NCBI GenBank assembly: GCA_910584205.1
Contig: CAJUAA010000001.1
Coordinates: 1-64,000, forward strand
Direction of reading: 5' to 3'
Length of the DNA stretch: 64,000 nt
Source: an uncultured Lachnospiraceae bacterium
Lineage (GTDB): Bacteria > Bacillota > Clostridia > Lachnospirales > Lachnospiraceae
The position numbers were made by a program, and so were the translations under genes. Under the pieces are notes generated by a model. The model was not told where the DNA came from. It worked only from the letters and a program-made list of their open reading frames with translations, and made no database searches. Positions 41,427-49,629 of this stretch are shown here, in pieces; within the stretch, counting starts at the first letter, position 1; the number at the start of each line of letters is the position of its first letter.

Positions 41427-42083
41427 ATGGAAACATACCGGATTCTGTATGAAGATAAGGAGCTGCTTGTTGTATGGAAGGCCTCGGGGACCGCAGTGCA
41501 GAGCGCGCGGGTATCGGAGCCGGATCTGATGAGCATGCTGCAGAACCATATGGCGGAACGGGACGGGAAGGCGCCCTGCCTGAAGCCGGTGAACCGGCTG
41601 GACCAGCCGGTGGAGGGAATCTTCCTCGTGGCAAAGACGGATCGGGCGGCTGCGGAGCTTGGCAGGCAGGTCAGCGGCCATATCCACATGGAAAAGTGGT
41701 ATCAGGCGGTGGTATGTGGAAAACTGCCGGAGAAAAGCGGCGTGCTGGTGGACAACCTTCTGAAGGACGGCAGGACCAATACGTCCCGGGTCGTCCCTGC
41801 CGGGACGAAAGGCGCCAGAAGATGCGAGCTGTCCTATGAGGTGCTGAAAGAGCAGGACGGGAAGAGCCTTCTGAAGATCCGCCTCCTGACCGGGCGGCAC
41901 CACCAGATCCGGGTGCAGCTGGCCCACGCGGGAGCGCCCATCGCAGGGGACCGGAAATACGGAAAGGCAGAGCCGGGATGCGGACCGCTCTGCCTCTGCG
42001 CCTGCGGGATCCGGTTTGCGCATCCGGTGACAAAGGAAAAGATGGAGTTTCAGGCGGAACCGACGTTTCCGGCGTCGGAATAA
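41427..42083 (+). CDS. RluA-family RNA pseudouridine synthase
   Basis: A 218-residue pseudouridine synthase without an S4 domain. The catalytic Asp motif is LKPVNRLDQPVEGIFLVAKT (RLDQ), and GRHHQIRVQLAHAGAPIAGD is the conserved C-terminal block. The RNA target is unknown; short RluA members modify rRNA or tRNA. AGGAGAG precedes the ATG. It converges on the membrane protein gene, 15 bp away. Confidence 0.93.
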   Translation: METYRILYEDKELLVVWKASGTAVQSARVSEPDLMSMLQNHMAERDGKAPCLKPVNRLDQPVEGIFLVAKTDRAAAELGRQVSGHIHMEKWYQAVVCGKLPEKSGVLVDNLLKDGRTNTSRVVPAGTKGARRCELSYEVLKEQDGKSLLKIRLLTGRHHQIRVQLAHAGAPIAGDRKYGKAEPGCGPLCLCACGIRFAHPVTKEKMEFQAEPTFPASE

Positions 42084-42097
42084 GGAAACCGGCCGTT

Positions 42098-43039
42098 TCA
42101 AAGACTCAGGTCATTCTTCCGGGAAAAAGACAGTTCCAGCTCCGTCCACAGTTCCCGGATGAGCAGAACGCCGAAAGGACCGGAGAAAAAGCCCAGAGGC
42201 CCGAAGAGCTTCAGTCCGGCGATGACGGACATGAGAAAGCAGACAGGCAGCAGCCCCAGGCCGTCTCCCAGAAGCTTTGGCTCCAGGAGTTCTCTGGTGA
42301 GCCAGGTAATCAGATAGAGCAGCCCCAGCCACAGGGCAAAGGCGGATTCCTGAAGCAGAAGGAGGATCAGGATCCACGGGAGAAAGACGGTGCCGGTGCC
42401 GAAGACCGGAAGCGCGTCGATGATTCCGGTGAGCAGCGCCCAGAGGGGAAAGCCCGGAATATGCAGAAGGTAATATCCCGCGGCGCATTCCAGCGATATG
42501 ACGGCCATGATCCGGAACTGGGCGCGGATCCATCCTTTTACGCACTGCAGAATCCGCGTGCCGGCGTGGGAGATCGGAACGGCGAACGGAAGCCTGTACA
42601 GCAGCCTGTGAAAATGCTCCCAGTCTCTGGCGAAAAGAAGGATGGAGATCAGGTATAAAAAGATGCCGAACATGCAGGAGAGGGCGGAGGGCATCAGATC
42701 GGCCAGGCGTCCGGACAGGGAGCCGGGAAGCCAGGCAAGGTATTCCGAGAACTGCGCCCAGTAGCTCTGGCAGACGGGCAGCAGGCGGCGGCAGGGTTCA
42801 TACAGAAGAAAGCAGCCGCAGAAGACGGACGTGCCGGAGAGAAGAAGGAACAGCAGGATGTACAGGATGCTCAGGGGCAGAAGGCGGATACGGACCTTTT
42901 TCTGCAGGAGTACCAGCCCTCCCACGGTGATCCACGCCAGAAAAAAGGGCAGGATGACAGGCAGCAGAAAGCGGAGTGCCAGATAGACTGCCATCAGGAT
43001 GCCTGTTTTCTGAAAATAAAGCCGGGTCTGTAATTTCAT
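42098..43039 (-). CDS. AI-2E family (YtvI/PerM-like) membrane protein
   Basis: A 313-residue polytopic protein of the AI-2E/UPF0118 family, with about seven to eight membrane segments. The family C-terminal block is present: LTGIIDALPVFGTGTVFLPW, LEPKLLGDGLGLLPVCFLMS and GPLGFFSGPFGVLL. In Bacilli a member (YtvI) is a sporulation membrane protein. ATG 43039 is preferred; a GTG at 43051 overlaps the GGAGG site. Confidence 0.88.
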   Translation of the reverse strand: MKLQTRLYFQKTGILMAVYLALRFLLPVILPFFLAWITVGGLVLLQKKVRIRLLPLSILYILLFLLLSGTSVFCGCFLLYEPCRRLLPVCQSYWAQFSEYLAWLPGSLSGRLADLMPSALSCMFGIFLYLISILLFARDWEHFHRLLYRLPFAVPISHAGTRILQCVKGWIRAQFRIMAVISLECAAGYYLLHIPGFPLWALLTGIIDALPVFGTGTVFLPWILILLLLQESAFALWLGLLYLITWLTRELLEPKLLGDGLGLLPVCFLMSVIAGLKLFGPLGFFSGPFGVLLIRELWTELELSFSRKNDLSL

Positions 43040-43125
43040 TGCCTGGACCACCTCCGTTATCTACAGTATCTGCAAAACAGGAAAGAATATGGCAGCTAAG
43101 TATTGGAAGGGCTTCCATATTTACC

Positions 43126-43154
43126 TTGACAAACCCCTCAATCCTTTTTACAAT
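43126..43154 (+). promoter_or_regulatory. proS promoter
   Basis: TTGACA (43126-43131), a 17-bp spacer and TACAAT (43149-43154), 49 bp before the start. The short leader excludes a T-box. Confidence 0.8.
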
Positions 43155-43202
43155 GAAAAACAGTGTAAGAATGCGTATTTGACAGAAGGAGAATTGACTG
43201 AT

Positions 43203-44639
43203 ATGGCAAAAGAAAAGAAGCTGGTGGAGGGCATCACCTCCATGGACGCGGACTTCGCCCAGTGGTATACGGACGTGGTGAAGAAAGCGGAACTGATCGA
43301 TTATACAAGTGTGAAGGGCTGTATGGTCATCAAACCGGCCGGCTACGCGATCTGGGAGAACATCCAGAAGGAGCTGGACCGCAGATTCAAGGAAACCGGA
43401 GTGGAAAATGTGTATCTGCCCATGTTCATTCCGGAGAGCCTGCTCCAGAAGGAGAAGGATCACGTGGAAGGGTTTGCGCCGGAGGTGGCGTGGGTGACCC
43501 ACGGAGGGCTGGAGCCGCTTCAGGAGCGCATGTGCGTGCGTCCCACCTCGGAGACGCTGTTCTGCGATTTCTATGCGAATGAGATCCATTCCTACCGGGA
43601 CCTTCCGAAGAATTACAACCAGTGGTGTTCGGTGGTGCGCTGGGAGAAGACCACGAGGCCTTTCCTGCGTTCCCGGGAATTTTTATGGCAGGAGGGGCAT
43701 ACGGCCCATGCCACGGCGGAAGAGGCGGAGGAGCGGACCGTCCGGATGCTGAACGTCTATGCGGATTTCTGTGAGGAAGTGCTGGCGATTCCGGTCATCA
43801 AGGGACAGAAGACCGACAAGGAGAAGTTTGCCGGTGCGGAGGCAACCTATACCATCGAGTCCCTGATGCATGACGGCAAGGCGCTGCAGTCCGGTACCAG
43901 CCACAATTTCGGCGACGGATTCGCAAAAGCCTTCGGCATCCAGTACACCGATAAGGACAATCAGTTAAAATACGTCCATCAGACGTCCTGGGGCATGACC
44001 ACCCGTATGATCGGGGCCATCATCATGGTTCACGGAGACGATTCCGGCCTGGTGCTGCCGCCCAGGATCGCGCCCGTTCAGACCGTGATCGTGCCCATCG
44101 CCCAGCACAAGGAGGGCGTCCTTGACAAGGCGTACGAGCTCCGCGGCCGTCTGGAGAAGACCTTCCAGGTGAAAGTGGACGACACCGATAAGTCTCCGGG
44201 CTGGAAATTTGCCGAGCAGGAGATCAAGGGCATCCCCACCCGCATCGAGATCGGGCCGAAGGACATCGAAGCCGGACAGGCGATCATCGTCCGCCGGGAT
44301 ACAAGGGAGAAACTTGTGGTATCTCTGGAAGAGCTGGAGACAAAGCTTTCCGAGGTTCTTGAGACCATGCAGAAGGAGATGCTGGAGCGGGCAAGGGCTC
44401 ACAGGGACGCGCATACCTACGATGCGCTGACTTATGAGGAATTTACGGACACGGTCAACAACAAACCGGGATTCGTAAGGGCCATGTGGTGCGGAGAGCA
44501 GGCGTGCGAGGACAAGATCAAGGAAGACACCACCGCCACCAGCCGCTGCATGCCCTTTGAGCAGCACCGCATCTCGGAGAAATGCGTCTGCTGCGGAAAG
44601 CCGGCGAAAAAGCTGGTTTACTGGGGGAAGGCATATTAA
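43203..44639 (+). CDS. proS: Prolyl-tRNA synthetase, archaeal/eukaryote type
   Basis: A 478-residue class II synthetase that charges tRNA-Pro. Motif 2 is WEKTTRPFLRSREFLWQEGH, and GTSHNFGDGFAKAF and the C-terminal CVCCGKPAKKLVYWGKAY (zinc-type Cys and terminal Tyr) mark the archaeal/eukaryote-like form without the bacterial editing insertion. That form is common in some Clostridia. ATG 43203 follows GAAGGAG; the frame upstream contains the promoter. Confidence 0.96.
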   Translation: MAKEKKLVEGITSMDADFAQWYTDVVKKAELIDYTSVKGCMVIKPAGYAIWENIQKELDRRFKETGVENVYLPMFIPESLLQKEKDHVEGFAPEVAWVTHGGLEPLQERMCVRPTSETLFCDFYANEIHSYRDLPKNYNQWCSVVRWEKTTRPFLRSREFLWQEGHTAHATAEEAEERTVRMLNVYADFCEEVLAIPVIKGQKTDKEKFAGAEATYTIESLMHDGKALQSGTSHNFGDGFAKAFGIQYTDKDNQLKYVHQTSWGMTTRMIGAIIMVHGDDSGLVLPPRIAPVQTVIVPIAQHKEGVLDKAYELRGRLEKTFQVKVDDTDKSPGWKFAEQEIKGIPTRIEIGPKDIEAGQAIIVRRDTREKLVVSLEELETKLSEVLETMQKEMLERARAHRDAHTYDALTYEEFTDTVNNKPGFVRAMWCGEQACEDKIKEDTTATSRCMPFEQHRISEKCVCCGKPAKKLVYWGKAY

Positions 44640-44651
44640 GGACGAGAGGTT

Positions 44652-46028
44652 ATGATCCGGATGCAGATTCAGATTCCTGAAAAAGTAAATACGATCATCC
44701 GCACACTCGCCGCGGCAGGGCACGAAGCCTATGCCGTCGGCGGGTGTGTTCGTGATGCGGTTCTTGGAAGACAGCCTGCAGACTGGGACATTACCACCTC
44801 GGCGCTGCCCGCGGAGGTGAAAGCGCTTTTTGGCAGGACCATCGACACCGGGCTTCAGCACGGGACTGTGACCGTCATGCTGGGGCAGGAGGGCTTTGAG
44901 GTGACCACCTACCGGGTGGACGGCGAATATGAGGACTGCCGCCATCCGAAGGAAGTTCATTTTACCGGAAACCTTCTGGAAGACCTGAAGCGGCGGGATT
45001 TTACCATCAATGCCATGGCGTACAACGAGACGGCGGGACTGGTGGACGCGTTTGACGGCGTCGGAGACCTGAGACGGGGGATCATCCGGTGCGTGGGCCG
45101 GGCGGAGGAGCGTTTTACGGAGGACGCCCTGCGGATGCTGCGGGCCATCCGGTTCAGCGCCCAGCTCGGTTTTACGCTGGAGGAGAGCACCCGGTCGGCG
45201 ATTCCGAAGCTGTGCGGTAACCTGAAAAGAGTCAGCGCGGAGCGGATTCAGGCAGAGCTTGTGAAACTTTTAACATCTTCGAATCCGGAACGGCTCCGGG
45301 AGGCGTGGGAGACCGGGATCACCCAGGTGGTGCTGCCGGAGTTTGATGCCTGCATGGCGTGCGGGCAGAACAATCCCCATCACGTCTATTCCGTGGGGGA
45401 GCATACGCTCCATGCGCTGCGGCAGATCGAAGCGGACAAGGTCCTGCGCCTGGCCGTGCTGTTCCACGATTTCGGCAAGCCGGAAGTGAAAACCACCGAT
45501 GAGGCCGGGGTCGATCATTTCAAGAGGCATCAGGAAGCCGGCGAGAAGCTGGCGGAGAAGATACTGAGGCGGCTGAAATTCGACAACGAGACGATCCGCA
45601 CGGTGACAAAGCTGGTCTGGTGCCACGATTACCGTCCGGCGCTGACGCCGGCGAGGGTGCGCCGCGCCGTGAATCGGATCGGGGAGGATCTGTTCCCCCT
45701 GTATCTGAAGGTGCAGCGGGCGGACATCCTGGCGCAGAATCCCAAGACGCAGGAGCCGAAGCTTGAGGCCCTCCGGAAGGTGGGAGCGCTTTATGAAAAG
45801 ATCCTTAAGGAGAAAGACTGCATCACCTTAAAGCAGCTGGCAGTGAGCGGCAGGGACCTGCTGGAAGCGGGATTTGCCCCGGGTCCCCGGCTGGGCGCAG
45901 TCCTTCAGGAGCTGCTGGATCTGGTGCTGGAGGAGCCCGGGAGAAACCAGAAGGAATGGCTTTTGCAGGAAGCAGTCCAAAAGTACGGAGAATCAGATGG
46001 ATGCTTACGGAAAGCTCCGGATCAATGA
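44652..46028 (+). CDS. cca: CCA-adding tRNA nucleotidyltransferase with HD domain
   Basis: A 458-residue enzyme. The catalytic head has GHEAYAVGGCVRDAVLGRQ and ADWDITTSA (metal-binding Asp pair), then RRDFTINAMAYN and the EDALRMLRAIRFSAQLGF helix. A C-terminal HD domain (LFHDFGKP, VWCHDYRP) follows. It adds or repairs the 3' CCA, which the tRNA-Lys in this window does not encode. The next gene overlaps its end by 32 bp. Confidence 0.95.
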   Translation: MIRMQIQIPEKVNTIIRTLAAAGHEAYAVGGCVRDAVLGRQPADWDITTSALPAEVKALFGRTIDTGLQHGTVTVMLGQEGFEVTTYRVDGEYEDCRHPKEVHFTGNLLEDLKRRDFTINAMAYNETAGLVDAFDGVGDLRRGIIRCVGRAEERFTEDALRMLRAIRFSAQLGFTLEESTRSAIPKLCGNLKRVSAERIQAELVKLLTSSNPERLREAWETGITQVVLPEFDACMACGQNNPHHVYSVGEHTLHALRQIEADKVLRLAVLFHDFGKPEVKTTDEAGVDHFKRHQEAGEKLAEKILRRLKFDNETIRTVTKLVWCHDYRPALTPARVRRAVNRIGEDLFPLYLKVQRADILAQNPKTQEPKLEALRKVGALYEKILKEKDCITLKQLAVSGRDLLEAGFAPGPRLGAVLQELLDLVLEEPGRNQKEWLLQEAVQKYGESDGCLRKAPDQ

Positions 46029-46416
46029 CCGGCATCCATTTCATATGGAGATGCAGATGGACTTTTATAAAAAAATGCGTCTGGTCTGCCTTCGGATTCC
46101 GGCGGGGACCGTGGCGACCTACGGGCAGATCGCGCTGCTCTGCGGCAGCCCGAACCACGCCAGGCAGGTGGGACACGGACTGAAACTCGGCCTTGCCGGA
46201 AAGGATGTCCCGGCCCACCGGGTGGTAAACGCCAGAGGGGAATTAAGCGGAGCCGGATACTTTGAGACGCCGGATCTGCAGAGGCTGCTTCTGCAGGAGG
46301 AAGGCGTGGAGACGGTACGGACGGAGAACGGCTGGAAGACGGATCTGAAAACATATCAATGGAAGAATACCATGGATGAGGCGGAAGAACTGAAACGATA
46401 TTTTCAAGGAGGATAA
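45997..46416 (+). CDS. Alkyltransferase-like (MGMT-fold) protein without active Cys
   Basis: A 139-residue protein with the DNA-binding domain of O6-alkylguanine transferase (VATYGQIALLCGSPNHARQV, about 40-60). The motif that is PCHRV in true transferases is PAHRVVNARGELSG here, so the alkyl-accepting Cys is Ala. Alkyltransferase-like (ATL) proteins, usually with Trp in this place, bind alkylated guanine and recruit nucleotide excision repair. GGAG lies before ATG 45997; a start at 46045 is also possible. Confidence 0.88.
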   Translation: MDAYGKLRINDRHPFHMEMQMDFYKKMRLVCLRIPAGTVATYGQIALLCGSPNHARQVGHGLKLGLAGKDVPAHRVVNARGELSGAGYFETPDLQRLLLQEEGVETVRTENGWKTDLKTYQWKNTMDEAEELKRYFQGG

Positions 46417-46420
46417 TACA

Positions 46421-46948
46421 ATGGAACAAGAGCAATGGGAGAGATGCGTGGCGTTTCACGGGCATTCCTGCGGCGGGCTTGCCATCGGCTGCCGGGCGGC
46501 CCTGTATGCCGCCTCGCTGCTGGAGCTTTCTTTTTCGGAGGACGAACAGGTCGTATGCATCAGCGAAAATGACGCCTGCGGCGTGGATGCCATTCAGGTG
46601 CTTTTGGGATGCAGCGCGGGAAAAGGAAATCTGCTGTTCCACATGACGGGCAAGCAGGCGTTTTCCTTTTATGAACGAAAGAGCGGCAGGTCCGTCCGGC
46701 TGGTCCTGCGCCCGAAGCCGGAGGGCATGACGAAGGCGGAGAGCCTTGCCTACTATCAGACCCATGCGCCCGAGGAACTTTTTGAGGTGAAGGAGACGAC
46801 GCTCAGGCTTCCGGAGCCGGCCCGGATCTTCCGGTCGGTGAGATGCGACGGCTGCGGGGAGATCGCCTCGGAGAACCACATCCATCTGGAAAACGGAAAG
46901 AAGCTCTGCGAGGACTGTTATCGTTCCTATGACCGTTTTCATGTATAA
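46421..46948 (+). CDS. FmdE-family protein with C-terminal zinc finger
   Basis: A 175-residue protein. The N-terminal FmdE domain has CVAFHGHSCGGLAIGCRAAL and ISENDACGVDAIQVLLGCS. The C-terminus carries a four-Cys finger (VRCDGCGEIASE ... LCEDCYRSY). FmdE proteins were first seen near formylmethanofuran dehydrogenase, but in Clostridia their role is unknown and no molybdenum genes are nearby. Four bases separate it from the ATL stop. Confidence 0.9.
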   Translation: MEQEQWERCVAFHGHSCGGLAIGCRAALYAASLLELSFSEDEQVVCISENDACGVDAIQVLLGCSAGKGNLLFHMTGKQAFSFYERKSGRSVRLVLRPKPEGMTKAESLAYYQTHAPEELFEVKETTLRLPEPARIFRSVRCDGCGEIASENHIHLENGKKLCEDCYRSYDRFHV

Positions 46949-46952
46949 GTTC

Positions 46953-46996
46953 AAAAAAGAAAAACAGCGTGTCACGGACGCTGTTTTTCTTTTTTC
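46953..46996. terminator. Bidirectional terminator
   Basis: AAAAAAGAAAAACAGCGT (46953-46970) pairs with ACGCTGTTTTTCTTTTTT (46978-46995). It serves FmdE and overlaps the 3' end of the TfoX-like gene, whose Lys-rich tail is encoded by the T-rich arm. Confidence 0.85.
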
Positions 46997-47307
46997 TTCT
47001 TCGGTTTGGGGGCAGGAAGCTCGTCGCAGGTGGCGGAGATAAATTTCGCCATCAGCTTACGGTCGTCCACGCGGTCTATGACAAAATGGGCCTTTGCGCC
47101 CGGATAGGGGGCTCCTTCCCCGCAGTCCGGACAGACGGCCGCCCCGGCCTTTGTCTTTTTTACGAAAAACTGATTGTCGCAGACGACGCCGATGATTTTT
47201 CCGTTGCAGTAGATTCCATATTCGCCGAACATTTTCCGGCAGGAAATCGTTCCGGCACCGCTGATCTGTTCACACACATATTCTACAAATTCCAGGCTGG
47301 AAGCCAT
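46972..47307 (-). CDS. TfoX N-terminal domain protein
   Basis: A 111-residue protein of the TfoX/Sxy N-terminal type (LEFVEYVCEQISGAGTISCR, KMFGEYGIYCNGKIIGVVCD, FVIDRVDDRKLMAKFI), ending in a Lys-rich tail. Stand-alone TfoX_N proteins are of unknown function in Firmicutes. ATG 47307 follows AGGTGATCACA. The promoter carries the same inverted repeat as that of the WYL regulator. Confidence 0.9.
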   Translation of the reverse strand: MASSLEFVEYVCEQISGAGTISCRKMFGEYGIYCNGKIIGVVCDNQFFVKKTKAGAAVCPDCGEGAPYPGAKAHFVIDRVDDRKLMAKFISATCDELPAPKPKKKKEKQRP

Positions 47308-47378
47308 TGTGATCACCTGCTTTCTGATTTTGTCTTTCCATGGTTTACGATACCTCTTTTTTAAATTATAACACAGAA

Positions 47379-47402
47379 AACATGACAGCAATATGTCATG
47401 TT
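47379..47402. promoter_or_regulatory. Operator 1 for WYL regulator (TfoX-like promoter)
   Basis: AACATGAC (47379-47386), an 8-bp spacer and GTCATGTT (47395-47402) form perfect 8-bp arms. On the minus strand an extended -10 TGTTATAAT (47366-47374) follows after TTTCTG, so the repeat covers the -35 region of the TfoX-like gene. Confidence 0.75.
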
Positions 47403-47415
47403 CCCTGATGTTTTT

Positions 47416-48336
47416 TCATATTTTCGAATCGTCTCTGCACATGTTCAGAATATGTTCCGCCTGTTTTTTTCGGTCGTCCTGTAATTCCTTCGGGGCCAGT
47501 ACGGACACCCTGTCTCCGAAGCTGAAGATCCATTCCCGCATGTTTTCATACCCTGCAAAATCATGTTCAAAGTACAGCCTGTGATCTTTGCATGTGGAAA
47601 AGCTGTCGATGCCGTATTCTTCTATCAGACGGTATTTTTCACTTTCCTCAAAAACTGCTTTCAGATGAATGCTGCTTTTTGTAAAATAATCGTCAAACGA
47701 CAGTTTTTCCTGAGGAATGTTCCGGCTGGCAAAGGTTTCCTTTTTCATCTGCAGATTCCAGAGGCGGTTCAGCCGGAACAGCCGCCAGTCCTGTCTGTCC
47801 AGACAAAAACCGAACACGTACCACGACGACCATTTGAAAAGCAGGCGGTATGGTTCGATCCGGCGTTCTGCTTCTCCTTTTTCATAACAGTACCGGAACG
47901 ACAGAATGTGTTTGGTCTGGACTGCGTTTTTTATCAGCTCGATTTTGGGCGTGAGAGAAGCCTGATAATGGGACGCCAGGTCGATGATGATCATGTCCTC
48001 CGCGATGACGTGACGCTCTCCGCCCGAAAGTTTTTCAAGCAGGCCGGTAAGAACAGAGCCGTCAAATACGCTGTCCATTCCTCTGAGCCCTGCCAGAACA
48101 GTCTGGAGTTCGTCTTTTGTAAAAAGCGTCTTGTCAATTTTGTACCCATCTGCAATCGAAAACCCGCCGCCGCAGCCCTGCGTGGCGACCACCGGTATGC
48201 CTGCCCTGCACAGATCCTCCATATCGCGGTTGATGGTCCGTCTTGACACCTCGAAGCGCCTGGCCAGTTCCGGGGCTGTTGTTTTGTCATGTTGCAGCAG
48301 AACGGCAAGAATCCCGAGCAAACGGTCTGTCTTCAT
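47416..48336 (-). CDS. WYL-domain transcriptional regulator (YafY/DeoR type)
   Basis: A 306-residue regulator. The N-terminal HTH is TTAPELARRFEVSRRTINRD, followed by a WYL domain in the middle (LSFRYCYEKGEAERRIEPYR, then LLFKWSSWYVFGFCLDRQDW) and a C-terminal extension. WYL proteins bind nucleic-acid or nucleotide ligands and often control DNA-repair or defence genes. GGAGGG precedes the ATG. An operator-like repeat stands before this gene and another before the TfoX-like gene. Confidence 0.93.
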   Translation of the reverse strand: MKTDRLLGILAVLLQHDKTTAPELARRFEVSRRTINRDMEDLCRAGIPVVATQGCGGGFSIADGYKIDKTLFTKDELQTVLAGLRGMDSVFDGSVLTGLLEKLSGGERHVIAEDMIIIDLASHYQASLTPKIELIKNAVQTKHILSFRYCYEKGEAERRIEPYRLLFKWSSWYVFGFCLDRQDWRLFRLNRLWNLQMKKETFASRNIPQEKLSFDDYFTKSSIHLKAVFEESEKYRLIEEYGIDSFSTCKDHRLYFEHDFAGYENMREWIFSFGDRVSVLAPKELQDDRKKQAEHILNMCRDDSKI

Positions 48337-48372
48337 CTGTATCCCTCCGGTCTTTTAACAGTATAACACGAA

Positions 48373-48396
48373 AACATGACATGATAAAGTCATGGT
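48373..48396. promoter_or_regulatory. Operator 2 for WYL regulator (own promoter)
   Basis: AACATGAC (48373-48380), an 8-bp spacer and GTCATGGT (48389-48396), one mismatch from a perfect dyad. On the minus strand it is followed by TTTCG and an extended -10 TGTTATACT (48360-48368), the same arrangement as operator 1. Confidence 0.75.
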
Positions 48397-48597
48397 TCTC
48401 CCCAACAGAAACGCCTGCGGCGGCCCACAGACCTGACCAGTCCCATCCCATCCGGTCATATTCTGTTTTATTCCATTCTGCGCAGCCGTCCTGTGAACGG
48501 AATTTTTTTCAAAAATCAGCGCCCGAAAGGGTGCTATTTTTTATGTCCTCCACATATGTATAGAAAGTACGAGACGACCGATGCGTGGGGGGATTCT

Positions 48598-49620
48598 ATG
48601 AACGAGAGAGATTTGCAGGTATTGGAGCAGTATCCGTTTACCGTGAACGCCAGCTGGCGCACCAGGGGAGCATTTTTACTGGATACCAGTGCGGGCAGGC
48701 TTGTGATCCGGGAGTTTACCGGGAGTACCTATAAGCTTCAGAAGGAACAGGAGCTTCTGCAGCATCTGAAGGACTGCGGTTATCTGGTGGACCGGATGGA
48801 GCCGGACAAAGAGGGCAGGCTGGCGACGGTATACCGGGAATACTGGCAGTTCGTGGTGAAAGAATCCCTGGATGGAAGAGAATGCGATACCAGAAGCGAG
48901 AGCGAGATCCTGAAGGCGGCGTCCCTGCTGGCCGGTATGCATACCTGCCTGCGCGGATTCTGTCTGCTGACGGAGGAGGACCGGCTCCGTCTGTCCGCGG
49001 CGGACGCGGCTGTGGAACTGGGGCGCCATAACCGGGAGCTTCGGAAGATCTACGCCTTCATCCGGAAGAAAAATAAGAAAAACGACTTTGAGTCGGCCTA
49101 TCTGTCCTGCTGTCCGTCCATCCTTCTGGAGGCGCAGGAGATTGAACGCCGGCTTCAGATGTCTTCCTGCAGGAAGCTTCGGGAACAGGCGCTCCTGGAG
49201 GGGCATTTCTGCCACGGGGAATACATCCATCACAACATTCTGGTGGGAAACGGGCAGATGGCGGTCATCAATTTTGAAAAATTTGCGCTGGATGTGCAGG
49301 TGAACGACCTGTACCTGTTCATGAGAAAGATTCTCGAAAAGCAGAATTACGACTTCCGGCTGGGCGGCAGGATTCTGAATGCCTATGAGCAGGTGCGCCC
49401 TCTGAGCGGAGAGGAGCGGGAGTATCTGAGCCTGCGCATGCAGTATCCGGAGAAATTCTGGAAGCTGGCAAATTACTATTACAATACAAATAAAGCGTGG
49501 GTTCCGGGAAAACACATGGAAAAGCTGGAAAAATTCCTGTCTCAGAGGGAAAAAAGAGTTTCCTTTTCCAGGGAGATATTGTATAATAAATCTAACGAAA
49601 ATACTGAATCCGGGAGGTAA
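48598..49620 (+). CDS. CotS-like spore coat/kinase-fold protein
   Basis: A 340-residue protein of the aminoglycoside-phosphotransferase/CotS superfamily. The kinase-like catalytic loop is GHFCHGEYIHHNILVGN, with Glu where kinases have Asp, and the metal-binding motif is replaced by VINFEKFALDVQ. CotS proteins sit in the spore coat and several lack standard catalytic residues. ATG 48598 follows GGGGGGATT. The phosphoglucomutase gene follows at once. Confidence 0.82.
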   Translation: MNERDLQVLEQYPFTVNASWRTRGAFLLDTSAGRLVIREFTGSTYKLQKEQELLQHLKDCGYLVDRMEPDKEGRLATVYREYWQFVVKESLDGRECDTRSESEILKAASLLAGMHTCLRGFCLLTEEDRLRLSAADAAVELGRHNRELRKIYAFIRKKNKKNDFESAYLSCCPSILLEAQEIERRLQMSSCRKLREQALLEGHFCHGEYIHHNILVGNGQMAVINFEKFALDVQVNDLYLFMRKILEKQNYDFRLGGRILNAYEQVRPLSGEEREYLSLRMQYPEKFWKLANYYYNTNKAWVPGKHMEKLEKFLSQREKRVSFSREILYNKSNENTESGR

Positions 49621-49629
49621 TTGTACAAA

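Noticed and set aside
43040..43202. T-box or riboswitch leader before proS.
   Set aside because: Only about 45 bases lie between the promoter and the start codon, with no T-box sequence or specifier stem.
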